Notes: generated by a model from the sequence alone, not told the origin. 24,448 nucleotides of DNA from Bacillota bacterium (GCA_023389255.1 JAEWER010000010.1:1-24448), one strand, 5' to 3'. Positions 15,969 to 24,448 are shown, counted from the first letter of the stretch. Translations and numbers: made by a program.

Positions 15969-16763
15969 ATGAGAATCTTACTGTTAGGCGATATTGTAGG
16001 TGTTAGAGGTCGTAGATTAGTAACCTCTCAATTGCCTGCGCTCAAAAGAGAAATGCAGGCAGATATCTGTATCGCTAATGCAGAAAATGTTTGTGAAGGA
16101 TCAGGCATCGATGCAACTAGTGCCAAGAAACTTCTACAAGCAGGAGTTGACTACATTACACTGGGCAATCATATTTGGTCGAAACACAGTTGGCTCAAAG
16201 ATTGTGAAGATTTTCCGATGATAGCTAGACCATTGAATGCTCCAGCTGAATGGCCAGGATTTGATCATGTGGTTGCTGAAATGGGAGATACACGCCTGCT
16301 TTTGATCAGTTTGCTAGGGCAGACCTACATGCAAGTCGCTCATAACCCTTTTGTGGTCATGGAACAGACTTTAGAAGCATTGAAACAACGCTATAAGAGC
16401 AAGATTGTCATCGTAGATTTTCATGCAGAAGCTACCGCCGAGAAAATAGCGATGGGACATTTTTTGCAGGATCGAGTATCTGTTGTTTTTGGCACACATA
16501 CTCATGTCCAAACAGCAGATGAGTGTGTTTTAGGATCAGGCACTGCCTACATTACCGATCTCGGTATGACTGGTCCAGCTAATGGGGTTATTGGCATGGC
16601 TAAGACAGTTGCACTGCGCAGATTTCTGGAGCAATTGCCTGCTCGTTATGAGGTGGAAGCAGAAGGTCCCTTAACCTTGCAGGGCGCAATAGTAGATATC
16701 AATAGTAAAAGTGGTCAAGCACAAGCTATAGAAAGAATACGATTAAATTATCAGGACAACTAA
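15969..16763 (+). CDS. ymdB: YmdB-family metallophosphoesterase
   Basis: A 264-residue protein of the YmdB/TIGR00282 family, reported in Bacillus to hydrolyse cyclic nucleotides (2',3'-cNMP and cAMP phosphodiesterase) and to influence biofilm and motility choices and RNase Y. Metal-binding segments are visible: LLGDIVG near residue 5-11, NAENVCEGSGID near 38-49, TLGNHIW near 65-71, DFHAEATAEK near 151-160, and GTHTHVQTADE near 176-186. Length is normal. No ribosome site is visible before the ATG. A TAAAAT at 15956-15961 would place a transcription start very near the ATG, so leaderless translation or read-through from rny are both possible. The gene follows rny, as in many Firmicutes. Confidence 0.95.
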   Translation: MRILLLGDIVGVRGRRLVTSQLPALKREMQADICIANAENVCEGSGIDATSAKKLLQAGVDYITLGNHIWSKHSWLKDCEDFPMIARPLNAPAEWPGFDHVVAEMGDTRLLLISLLGQTYMQVAHNPFVVMEQTLEALKQRYKSKIVIVDFHAEATAEKIAMGHFLQDRVSVVFGTHTHVQTADECVLGSGTAYITDLGMTGPANGVIGMAKTVALRRFLEQLPARYEVEAEGPLTLQGAIVDINSKSGQAQAIERIRLNYQDN

Positions 16764-16767
16764 GAAC

Positions 16768-18540
16768 ATGCAGATGAGAAGAATGTTTAAGCGCAGTGTG
16801 GCAATTTGGCTAACAGGTGTTTGTTTAGCAATGCCACTGAGTTTTTTTACTAATTCAGCAATAACAGCTAGTGAAGTAAAAAGTACTAATGCTACAACGA
16901 TAGAACAGAATAAGCCCAAGAGTGTTGTAACAGAGAGTAAGACAGAAACAGATTTACCAAATGCGATCTTTCAACACAACCAGAATTTACCTACGCAGGC
17001 TTCAGCACCTTTGCGAGTTTATTGGCAACGCAGGGAGAGCTATCAGCCACTCAATAGTTTCGATTTGGCTGGTAGAGCTATCACTAAGCTACTGACACGT
17101 TCGCTCTTTGTACTTGACACTACAAATGTCGTACACACTGACTTAGTAGAACAGTATCAGTGGGCTAAAGATACAGAACTACAGCTTAAGTTACGAGCGG
17201 ATGAGATTAAACGATGTGGCTTGCAAGCCGAAGATGTAGTGAATTCGATTTTGGTTTATCGTCAAAATTTAGCACAGTACTTAAAAAATAATTCAGGTAA
17301 GAGAGCTATAGTCGATCAACTAAAGCAAATGGATAACTATGCCTTGATGGACGGAGCAAGTACTACCAGTAATGATAAACGTTTAGAATCGGCTTATTTG
17401 CCAGTCAGCTTAGGCTTTGACATAGTAGGTGCTACAGAAGAAAAGCAAGGAACGAGTTTGGCAAATATCAAAAATATTGTGGCAACTAGTGAAACTGAAA
17501 TAACTATAGTTTTAGGCTCGGCAGATAGTAATTTGCTGGGGGCATTAGATTTACCAATTGTGTCTAGCGAAGTGGCTAATGCAGGCAATGCAACCCAATT
17601 GTCTGTGGGTGGTAAGTATCAATTAAGTAAGTTTCAAAGCGATACAACTGAGCTGACTGCGTTAGATGAGCAAAGCCGTCTACAAAAAATTGAGCTCATC
17701 GGTTATGACAATATCGATCAAGCGATCACTGCTTTTAATGCAGATCAACTGGATATTGTCATCTTAGATGAAGACAGTTACTACCAGCAGCGTGTAGCTA
17801 ACACCCAAAGTGTTAAGAGTTATCCTAGTGATCATTTCTACTTTTTACGTACACAGGGTCAATTCGCTTTTAATTCGGAGATGTTTTTGGCTTTGAGAGA
17901 TTGGTGGATACAACAAGCTAAACGCAGTCAAACAATTGCAGGAGGCAACAATTATCTCAATTTACCCATCCAAAACGGTGACGGAGTAGGAAGCTCTTTC
18001 CGCCTTAATGCCAAGAGTACAGGCAAGAATTTCAGTAAAGAGCTTAAACCGATTAAATTTATCTGTCTCAATGCGGTTGCTGATAGAAGTATTGCAGGTG
18101 CCTTTGCTAATAGCTTGCGTCAAAAGAAAGTCGCTGTGGAGCTAGAATGCTTGAGCGCTGATGCCTATAATAGCCGTTTACAAAGTCAGGATTACGATTT
18201 GTGTCTAGATTCGGTTGCTTTAGCCCAACCGCAAGATCCTCTATCGGCTTTAGTGAAGCTCGGGCAACATCTAGGAATTAATACCTTAGATAGCAGTCAG
18301 TTTTCCAGCTGGCAACAACAATTTTATGAAGCAGAGCGTGGTCAACAAGGGGTGCCCAAGAATTTAGCTGATGCGCTAAAAGCTACAGAGGTCAATCTTC
18401 CTATTTTAGGCTTAGGCTTCTCAGAGCAAGGCGTACTTTGTGGTAAGCGTATTAAAGGTCAGGTGGCGAGTTCTTGGTATAGACCATTGGAACGCTGTGA
18501 AGAATTATGGGTATGGCAGGTAGGCTCACATGAAAATTAA
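16768..18540 (+). CDS. Divergent solute-binding protein (SBP family 5-like)
   Basis: A 590-residue exported protein. Residues 1-34 look like a signal peptide (basic start, hydrophobic core, likely AxA-type cleavage near SAITA). There is no lipobox, although the next gene is lipoprotein signal peptidase. From about residue 78 it resembles peptide/nickel ABC solute-binding proteins: LTRSLFVLDTTNVVHTDLVE, then W-A-x-D-x-E-L-Q-L-K-L-R, L-Q-A-E-D-V-V-N-S-I, and a C-terminal half with DLCLDSVALAQPQDP. The similarity is loose, and no permease or ATPase gene is next to it. ATG codons at 16768, 16774 and 16783 compete; none has a strong ribosome site, only AGGA about 12 bases before the first. It begins 4 bases after ymdB and overlaps lspA by 11 bases, so it is part of the operon. 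Confidence 0.75.
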   Translation: MQMRRMFKRSVAIWLTGVCLAMPLSFFTNSAITASEVKSTNATTIEQNKPKSVVTESKTETDLPNAIFQHNQNLPTQASAPLRVYWQRRESYQPLNSFDLAGRAITKLLTRSLFVLDTTNVVHTDLVEQYQWAKDTELQLKLRADEIKRCGLQAEDVVNSILVYRQNLAQYLKNNSGKRAIVDQLKQMDNYALMDGASTTSNDKRLESAYLPVSLGFDIVGATEEKQGTSLANIKNIVATSETEITIVLGSADSNLLGALDLPIVSSEVANAGNATQLSVGGKYQLSKFQSDTTELTALDEQSRLQKIELIGYDNIDQAITAFNADQLDIVILDEDSYYQQRVANTQSVKSYPSDHFYFLRTQGQFAFNSEMFLALRDWWIQQAKRSQTIAGGNNYLNLPIQNGDGVGSSFRLNAKSTGKNFSKELKPIKFICLNAVADRSIAGAFANSLRQKKVAVELECLSADAYNSRLQSQDYDLCLDSVALAQPQDPLSALVKLGQHLGINTLDSSQFSSWQQQFYEAERGQQGVPKNLADALKATEVNLPILGLGFSEQGVLCGKRIKGQVASSWYRPLERCEELWVWQVGSHEN

Positions 18541-19036
18541 ACAATGGCACTGTAAATTTCATCTTTTGTTATTGCTTTTTGTGCTACTGGTCAGTGATTT
18601 GCTCAGTAAACATCTGGTCAAGGTCTATATTCCGTTAGGACAGGAACACCAAATTATTCCTAATTTTCTTTATCTCACCCATGTACAAAATCAGGGAGCT
18701 GCTTGGGGTGTCTTACATAACACAGGTTGGGGCATTCACTTTTTGAGTATTTTATCCCTAATCGCTATTTGCTTTTGTGTTTATGTACTAGGAAAGCGAG
18801 AGTATGGTTATTTACAGTTGCCGATTGTTTTAGTAATCAGTGGCGCTGTAGGTAATTTAGTAGAAAGAGTTTATCAAGGCTATGTGACAGATTTTATTGG
18901 TGTTTGGCTCTTTAATTATCGCTATCCTATTTTCAATGTAGCCGATTGTTTAGTAGTTATAGGTGCACTGATCTTAGTATTTATGCTGATCAAAGATAGT
19001 AAAAGCACAGTTAAGGAAGATACATGCAAGAAGTAA
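18530..19036 (+). CDS. lspA: Lipoprotein signal peptidase (signal peptidase II)
   Basis: A 168-residue membrane aspartyl protease that removes the signal peptide of diacylglyceryl-modified prolipoproteins. Four hydrophobic helices lie near residues 9-24, 68-88, 95-110 and 138-155. Conserved segments are NQGAAWG (54-60), GAVGNLVERVYQGYVTDF (105-122) and FNVADC (135-140). The catalytic pair is D121 and D139. The usual D-R after GN-L is E-R here, a conservative change outside the catalytic pair. The start overlaps the preceding gene by 11 bases, and the end overlaps the pseudouridine synthase gene by 13 bases. The lspA-rluD pair is a frequent arrangement in Firmicutes. Confidence 0.96.
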   Translation: MKIKQWHCKFHLLLLLFVLLVSDLLSKHLVKVYIPLGQEHQIIPNFLYLTHVQNQGAAWGVLHNTGWGIHFLSILSLIAICFCVYVLGKREYGYLQLPIVLVISGAVGNLVERVYQGYVTDFIGVWLFNYRYPIFNVADCLVVIGALILVFMLIKDSKSTVKEDTCKK

Positions 19037-19935
19037 TAACATTTGTTATTGATCAAGAAGAGCAGAGATTAGACCAATGGTTAACCAACAAGTTGCCAGA
19101 CATGACACGATCGGCAGTGAGTAAGCTGATCGCTGAAGGCAAGGTGCAAGCTCAAGGTGTGAAAAAGCTTAAGGCTGGCAGTAAATTAGCATTAGGCACG
19201 CAGATTTCAGTGGAGCTGCCACAGATGGAGCTGGATTACTGTAAACCAGTTGCCATGCCTTTAGACATCATTTACGAAGATGATGCTTTACTGGTAATCA
19301 ATAAGCCACAAGGTCTAGTAGTACACCCAGCAGCTGGTCATTACGAAGATACTTTAGTCAATGGCTTGCTACATTATTGCACTGAATTGTCCGATATAGG
19401 TGGTGAATTCAGACCTGGCATAGTCCATCGTTTAGATAAAGATACAGCTGGGCTGATGCTTGTGGCTAAAAATAATTTTTGTCATCGTTATCTGAGTGAA
19501 CAATTAGCCGCGCATGAAGTCAAGCGCACATATCATGCACTGGTGTGGGGACAGCTGGAAGCTGGTGAAGGTGTCATAGATGCTCCGATTGGTAGAGATA
19601 AATATAACCGCCAACGGATGGCTATCAGTGAAGAAGGCAAACCAGCGGTAACACATTTTAGAGTGCTAGAGCAGTGGCGCCGATTTGCTAAGGTGGAATA
19701 TCGTCTAGAAACTGGTAGAACACATCAAATACGTGTTCACAGCAAGTTTATCGGTAATCCTGTTGTAGGTGATAGCATTTATGCCCCTAACAGAGAAAGA
19801 TTTAATCAACAAGGTCAGGCGCTCGTAGCTGTTGCTATAGAATTTAATCACCCAGAAACAGGTGAAGATATGCAGTTTAGCATACCAGAGCCTGAGTGGT
19901 TTACATCTTTAAGTGAGCAGTTAGCGGAACAATAA
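19024..19935 (+). CDS. rluD: RluD-family 23S rRNA pseudouridine synthase
   Basis: A 303-residue RluA/RluD-type enzyme that converts uridine to pseudouridine in large-subunit rRNA. An N-terminal S4 RNA-binding domain covers about residues 12-65 (LDQWLTNKLPDMTRSAVSKL). The catalytic domain carries VVHPAAGHYEDTLVNGLLHY (99-118), the HRLDKDTAGL motif with catalytic D138, and RTHQIRVH near the C-terminal part. Length is normal. Which uridine it modifies cannot be read from the sequence; Firmicutes often carry several paralogues, so ylyB would be an equally fair name. It starts inside the end of lspA and is followed 9 bases later by phoH. Confidence 0.93.
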   Translation: MQEVITFVIDQEEQRLDQWLTNKLPDMTRSAVSKLIAEGKVQAQGVKKLKAGSKLALGTQISVELPQMELDYCKPVAMPLDIIYEDDALLVINKPQGLVVHPAAGHYEDTLVNGLLHYCTELSDIGGEFRPGIVHRLDKDTAGLMLVAKNNFCHRYLSEQLAAHEVKRTYHALVWGQLEAGEGVIDAPIGRDKYNRQRMAISEEGKPAVTHFRVLEQWRRFAKVEYRLETGRTHQIRVHSKFIGNPVVGDSIYAPNRERFNQQGQALVAVAIEFNHPETGEDMQFSIPEPEWFTSLSEQLAEQ

Positions 19936-19944
19936 AGAGGGGCT

Positions 19945-20904
19945 ATGGAAAAAGTTTTTCAATGTGAACAACATCAAGCACAAGAATTGTTAGGCGATCT
20001 ACAGTTTACTAGTAATTTATTAGCGCATGATTTGGGAGTGCGTACAGTGATCGATGCGGAGGGCTTGCGCTTAATCGGTATCGAGCAACAAGTCGTAAAA
20101 GCTGAGTCTGTTTATCGACAGCTTTTAGAGCGCTTAAAACTGAATTTGCCCATCGATGAGCAAGCAGTACGCTATCTGTTAGATGAGATGCCACAAAACA
20201 ATTCAGAGAGCGATTTTGCCACCAATGATTTTGCTCCAAATTTCATTGCTGTTACCGCTAAAGGTAGACCGCTGTATTCTAAGACTTTAGGGCAGCAACA
20301 TTACATTCAAGCAATCGAAAAGCATGATTTGACCTTTGCTGTTGGTCCTGCTGGTACAGGTAAAACTTACTTAGCAGTAGCGATGGCAGTCAAAGCGTTT
20401 AGAGCACACCAGGTATCTCGCATTATTCTCACTAGACCTGCAGTAGAAGCAGGTGAAAAACTAGGTTTCCTACCGGGTGATTTACAGATGAAAGTAGATC
20501 CCTATATGCGACCGCTATATGATGCGTTACATGACTTGATGGGGTCAGAGCAATATCAATTGAATATGGATAAAGGATTGATTGAAGTGTCGCCTCTTGC
20601 CTATATGCGTGGACGTACTTTAGATGATGCTTTCATTATCCTAGACGAAGCCCAGAATACTACACCAGAACAGATGAAGATGTTCTTAACGCGTATAGGT
20701 TTTCATTCCAAAGTTATTGTTACTGGTGATATTACTCAGGTCGATTTACCATCTACCCAAAAAAGTGGGCTAGTTAATTTAGAACGAGTGCTAGGTGAAG
20801 TAGAGGGCGTAAAATTCATTCAGTTAACTGCTCGTGATGTGGTGCGTAATCCATTGGTACAGCGTATTATTAAAGCCTACGAACAAGCTCAAAAGAAACG
20901 GTAG
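19945..20904 (+). CDS. phoH: PhoH family ATPase
   Basis: A 319-residue PhoH/YbeZ-type NTPase. An N-terminal region of about 100 residues precedes the ATPase core, which has Walker A GPAGTGKT (134-141), TRPAVEAGEKLGFLPGD (163-179), MRGRTLDDAFIILDEAQNT (221-239) with Walker B, and TGDITQVDLP. A GAGGGG ribosome site at 19939-19944 sits directly before the ATG. PhoH-like ATPases are nearly always beside ybeY and are thought to act as RNA remodelling helpers for YbeY in rRNA maturation and quality control. Here the YbeY part follows after pgpH. Confidence 0.95.
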   Translation: MEKVFQCEQHQAQELLGDLQFTSNLLAHDLGVRTVIDAEGLRLIGIEQQVVKAESVYRQLLERLKLNLPIDEQAVRYLLDEMPQNNSESDFATNDFAPNFIAVTAKGRPLYSKTLGQQHYIQAIEKHDLTFAVGPAGTGKTYLAVAMAVKAFRAHQVSRIILTRPAVEAGEKLGFLPGDLQMKVDPYMRPLYDALHDLMGSEQYQLNMDKGLIEVSPLAYMRGRTLDDAFIILDEAQNTTPEQMKMFLTRIGFHSKVIVTGDITQVDLPSTQKSGLVNLERVLGEVEGVKFIQLTARDVVRNPLVQRIIKAYEQAQKKR

Positions 20905-20909
20905 TATGC

Positions 20910-23252
20910 ATGAAAAAAACACAAGCGAAAAATAAAGCAAAAAAAGAACGTTGGCATGTTGGTAGATGGCCACTGTTAATTGTCCTCTATGCTCTAACAG
21001 TACTAGTCGTTTTTGTCGGTTCACAACCCACTACCTACAGTCTCAAGGTTAACGATGTTTCTAATTATGATATTGTGGCCCCACGCAATGCGGTGGATAA
21101 GAGAGCGACTGAGGTTGCAGCGCAGGAAGCAGCCAGTAGAATTACTCGCAAAATTTTGCGCTCCGACGATATTGCAGAGCAAAATTTGCAACGTGTAGCC
21201 TCGTGGATTGCAACCTTTAGTGAAGCTAGAACTGCATTGTATATGCAAGCTACCAAGGCAACATCTACTCAGAAAAACGACGTGCAAGGCGCTAACGCAA
21301 ATACCAAAAACAATTTGTCGGTAATGGAGCGTAGAGTGCCGTCGCCAGGGGAGATTGATGCCAAGATTATCGAATTAACTAACAGTATTAGTCACAATGA
21401 TCAACTAGAGATTGATAGCGATACTGTGAGCGAATTGCTCAAAATGAAAGATGATCACTTCAGTGTTTTGACAGGTAATTTTGCAGATGTAGCCAAGTTG
21501 ATCATGCAAAAAGCAGTTGATGCTAATCAGTTGAAGACCGAGATCGCTGATCAGCTGGAATTTATCAAGCAGAATCAGGAGTTTTTCACAGAAGATGCAA
21601 CTATACTAGATAATCTGCTCAAGTTATCTTTGACACCCAATGTTGTCTACGATCAAAAAGCGACAGAAAATGCTCGTAATGATGCCTATCAACGTGTTCT
21701 CAACAACCCCATTATGATCAATCGTGGCACTCGTATCGTGTCACAGGGAGATATCATAACTGAAGAAACATTTGAATTACTACAAGAGCTAGATTTAACT
21801 TCAGATAGTGGTTTTGAGTGGATTAACTTCCTGGGTGTAGCGCTTTATATTGCTCTCTGCTATGCCATGCTATTGATTTATTTAAGCCGTTTTGAAAAAC
21901 AAATACTGCGTGTGGAACGTCAAGTTTTCACTTTGATCGTAGCATTTGTAATCGTCTTGTTGATCTCTTTCTGGGTTGCACAAAAATTCCCCTTGGCAGT
22001 TCCTGTCAGCTTTTTCATTGTAGTGATTTGCGTTTATTTCAATCTGCGTTTTGCACTGGTCGGAACGATTTTCAGTTCATTGGTAATTCTGCCCATGACT
22101 TTATTCCAGCCGTATTTTATTCCTTTGAGTTTGGTGATAGCTATGATAGCAGCTCTGTTTACCCGTAGCATCAACAATCAAGGTAATTATGGCAAGTTGA
22201 TTTTAGCCACTGTGGTGACTAGTTTTAGCTTTAGTTTGGCGGTAGGGCTTATGCAACATGATTCGGCGACGCTGATTGCAACGAATATGGTTACATCACT
22301 TTTATCGTCTAGCTTATCCGTCATTGCTGCGCTGGGTATGATGCCCTTATTTGAACTGTTGTTTAACAATGTTTCGCCGTTGCGTTTAATCGAACTCTCG
22401 CAACCAGGACATCCCTTGTTGAAGCGACTGTTTGTTGAGGCGCCTGGTACATCGCAACACAGCATTATGGTAGCTACTTTAGCAGATGCGGGGGCTGAGG
22501 CAATTGGTGCCAACGCCTTAGTCTGTCGTGTTGGTTCTTACTACCACGATATTGGTAAATTAGAAAATCCTTTGATGTTTACGGAAAATCAAGAGGGTGA
22601 AAATCCGCATGATTTTATGGAACCCAAAGAAAGTGCGTCCATCATCATACGCCATCCCCAAGATGGTGTAAAACTAGGTATGCGTTATCGTTTACCTAAG
22701 CCGATTTTAGAAATTATTGAACAACATCATGGCAAAACAATTCTGCAGTACTTTTACCATAAAGCTTTAGAGAAAGCAGAAGCTGAGAACTTGCCTAAGC
22801 CTAGCATTGACGATTTTATGTATAAAACACCTCTGCCACAAAATCGAGAAGTGGGTGTAGTTATGCTGGCAGATTCAGTTGAGGCAGCCATGAAATCGGC
22901 CAATATTCATGATTTAGAGCAGGCGGAAAAACTGATGCGCAATATTGTGAAGATTAAGAATGAACAGAACCAGTTCATGGATTCAGGTCTTTCTTATAGC
23001 GATGTTGAAAAGGTGATTAAAGCCTTTTTACAAGTGTATGCTGGTCAATTCCATGGACGGATAGAATATCCCAAAGATTCAGATCAAAGTGTAGCGAAGG
23101 CTGCTGAGAGTCGCTTGGCACTCAAACCGTCTCCGCAATCAGGTGAGTTAACGCAGTCACTTGCGACTGTTCATGCGCACTTACAAGCTGCAGACAAGCA
23201 GCCAGCAGAAAATATTTCTCACAGAACAGAGCAAGGAGCAATGCATGACTAA
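20910..23252 (+). CDS. pgpH: 7TM-HD cyclic-di-AMP phosphodiesterase PgpH
   Basis: A 780-residue membrane phosphodiesterase (YqfF in Bacillus) that hydrolyses c-di-AMP to pApA. After a first membrane segment (about 20-38) comes an extracellular helical domain (about 45-300, 7TMR-HDED type), then a seven-helix membrane region (about 305-482), then a cytoplasmic HD domain with QHSIMVATLADAGAEAIG (516-533), YYHDIGKLENP (544-554; H546, D547), RHPQDGVKLG (581-590) and EQHHG (604-608). The last 60 residues are a polar tail unlike the family core. The ATG at 20910 lies 5 bases after the phoH stop, and the ribosome site lies in the end of phoH (AAAGAAACGG). Its 3' end overlaps the next gene by 8 bases. 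The phoH-pgpH-ybeY order is conserved in Firmicutes. Confidence 0.95.
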   Translation: MKKTQAKNKAKKERWHVGRWPLLIVLYALTVLVVFVGSQPTTYSLKVNDVSNYDIVAPRNAVDKRATEVAAQEAASRITRKILRSDDIAEQNLQRVASWIATFSEARTALYMQATKATSTQKNDVQGANANTKNNLSVMERRVPSPGEIDAKIIELTNSISHNDQLEIDSDTVSELLKMKDDHFSVLTGNFADVAKLIMQKAVDANQLKTEIADQLEFIKQNQEFFTEDATILDNLLKLSLTPNVVYDQKATENARNDAYQRVLNNPIMINRGTRIVSQGDIITEETFELLQELDLTSDSGFEWINFLGVALYIALCYAMLLIYLSRFEKQILRVERQVFTLIVAFVIVLLISFWVAQKFPLAVPVSFFIVVICVYFNLRFALVGTIFSSLVILPMTLFQPYFIPLSLVIAMIAALFTRSINNQGNYGKLILATVVTSFSFSLAVGLMQHDSATLIATNMVTSLLSSSLSVIAALGMMPLFELLFNNVSPLRLIELSQPGHPLLKRLFVEAPGTSQHSIMVATLADAGAEAIGANALVCRVGSYYHDIGKLENPLMFTENQEGENPHDFMEPKESASIIIRHPQDGVKLGMRYRLPKPILEIIEQHHGKTILQYFYHKALEKAEAENLPKPSIDDFMYKTPLPQNREVGVVMLADSVEAAMKSANIHDLEQAEKLMRNIVKIKNEQNQFMDSGLSYSDVEKVIKAFLQVYAGQFHGRIEYPKDSDQSVAKAAESRLALKPSPQSGELTQSLATVHAHLQAADKQPAENISHRTEQGAMHD

Positions 23253-24448
23253 AGCAAATTCGCTGATTATTGTAGAGTTACAAAATGAAAGTGAAGTTCA
23301 ATGTGATATTGACTTGCTCAAAACAGCTGTAGAGCAAACTATTTTGACTGAACGTAGTTTTTGGCGTTGGCTCTGTAAACAAGAAGTCAAGCTACAAGTT
23401 AATATCAGCTTAGTTACAGCAGAACGAATCAAAGAATTAAACTCTAATTTCCGCGCTAAAGATCAAGTTACCGATGTGCTATCTTTTCCCAATTTCAACT
23501 TTACACCGGGTGTAGAGGCAGAGCCCTTGCAGGCTTTTGAACTGCAAGATCCAACGGCGACAGAAAGAGTAATGGAGTTAGGTGAAGTTGTATTATGTGT
23601 AGAACGGGCGCTGGAACAAGCAGAAGAATATGGTCATTCGCTTGCGCGGGAGTTGGCTTTTCTCGTTATTCATAGCGTATTACACTTGCTAGGGCATGAT
23701 CATTTAGAACCAACTGAAGAAAAGTTGATGCGTTTGCGTCAACGTCAGGTACTTGCTGCTATGTCGCTTGAAGTAGTGAACGGCGAAGCAGATGAAAGCG
23801 AAACACCAGCTGATTTTAGAACGGGTTTAGTATCTTTGGTCGGCCAACCCAATGTCGGCAAATCAACCTTGCTAAACCAAATCATGAAGCAACAGATTGC
23901 CATTACATCTTATAAACCACAGACAACACGACATCTGATCCGAGGCATAGTTGATGCTGAAAACAGTCAGATTGTCTTCGTTGATTCACCTGGTATAAAT
24001 AAACCGTCTCATCATCTCGGTAGACAGATTATGAAAGCGGCCTCCATTGCGATCGCTGAAGCGGATGTGCTCTGTTTATTGATCGAAGCTAAATTTAAGC
24101 CATATGTGGGTAAAGTCGAGCAACGTGTTATCCAGAGAGCAAAGCAGGACAAGAAGCCTATTATTTTAGTTATCAACAAGATAGATCTTGTGCCTAAAGA
24201 GCATCTTTTAGAGTTGATTAGCACTTTTGCTTCCTATCATGACTTTGCTGCGATTGTGCCTGTTTCTGCGTTGCGTAACGACGGTGTAGAAGATTTGGTC
24301 ACAGAAATTCGTAAGCATTTGCCCGTCGGTTCGCCCATCTTCGTTAATGGTGAATTTACTGATCAAAGTGAGCGAATGTTGGTAGCGGAGCTAATTCGTT
24401 TGCAAGCGTTGCGTCAGTTGGATGATGAAATACCTCATGGTGTAGCTG
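23245..24448 (+). CDS. ybeY-era: YbeY-Era fusion: rRNA maturation RNase joined to GTPase Era (3' end missing)
   Basis: One uninterrupted frame from the ATG at 23245 to the window edge encodes both proteins. A GGAG ribosome site lies at 23235-23238. Residues 1 to about 170 are YbeY: LNSNFRAKDQVTDVLSFP (65-82, with conserved R70), LGEVVLC (112-118), and the metal-binding HSVLHLLGHDH with H143, H147 and H153. A linker of about 20 acidic residues (172-192) leads to Era: G1 GQPNVGKS (200-207), G2 PQTTR (225-229), G3 DSPG (247-250, usually DTPG), G4 NKID (311-314), and G5 SAL (341-343). The C-terminal KH domain lies beyond the window. YbeY processes the 16S rRNA 3' end and Era binds that same region, so fusion joins partners of one pathway. 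The Bacillus cluster has dgkA and cdd between these genes; both are missing here. Confidence 0.96.
   Translation, partial: MTKANSLIIVELQNESEVQCDIDLLKTAVEQTILTERSFWRWLCKQEVKLQVNISLVTAERIKELNSNFRAKDQVTDVLSFPNFNFTPGVEAEPLQAFELQDPTATERVMELGEVVLCVERALEQAEEYGHSLARELAFLVIHSVLHLLGHDHLEPTEEKLMRLRQRQVLAAMSLEVVNGEADESETPADFRTGLVSLVGQPNVGKSTLLNQIMKQQIAITSYKPQTTRHLIRGIVDAENSQIVFVDSPGINKPSHHLGRQIMKAASIAIAEADVLCLLIEAKFKPYVGKVEQRVIQRAKQDKKPIILVINKIDLVPKEHLLELISTFASYHDFAAIVPVSALRNDGVEDLVTEIRKHLPVGSPIFVNGEFTDQSERMLVAELIRLQALRQLDDEIPHGVA

Overview
The window is a piece of a low-to-moderate GC Firmicutes-type chromosome, probably an anaerobic clostridial lineage. The evidence is a sortase-anchored surface protein, RNase Y, YmdB, a 7TM-HD c-di-AMP phosphodiesterase (PgpH), and a PhoH-PgpH-YbeY-Era cluster. 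The genus cannot be fixed from the sequence alone.

Layout. (1) 1-1505: the 3' part of a cell-wall protein with FIVAR-like repeats, a Pro/Thr-rich wall spacer and an LPKTG sorting signal, closed by a strong terminator. (2) 1506-8578: an accessory island full of decayed mobile DNA. It holds a non-coding stretch with local hairpins, a phage-type family A DNA polymerase broken by a stop codon and a frameshift, an intact AbiF-like (Abi_2, HEPN) abortive-infection gene, a BRO-N phage antirepressor run into a dead serine-recombinase remnant, a very AT-rich 655-residue membrane protein of unknown function, and a decayed DUF1538 membrane protein. (3) 8579-13783: a two-gene ABC transporter, then a large histidine-triad (Pht-like) surface protein with its own promoter and terminator. 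(4) 13846-14206: three minus-strand tRNA genes (His, Gln, Lys) with promoter and terminator. (5) 14241-24448: a conserved core run on the plus strand: rny, ymdB, a divergent solute-binding-protein-like gene, lspA, an RluD-type pseudouridine synthase, phoH, pgpH, and a gene that fuses YbeY and Era in one reading frame and runs off the window.

How the parts work together. The core run is an RNA-processing and ribosome-maturation block: RNase Y, the YmdB phosphodiesterase, rRNA pseudouridylation, the PhoH ATPase, the YbeY RNase and the Era GTPase. Lipoprotein signal peptidase and c-di-AMP turnover are embedded in it. From the solute-binding-like gene onward the genes overlap or nearly touch, which suggests co-transcription.

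The two most notable items are these. First, the abiF-like gene has a compact structured RNA directly upstream, with its own near-consensus promoter (TTGACA, 17 bp, TAAAAT). This looks like an RNA-regulated HEPN toxin or defence module of the kind proposed to be related to Cas13. Second, YbeY and Era are a single polypeptide, physically joining two 16S rRNA maturation factors.
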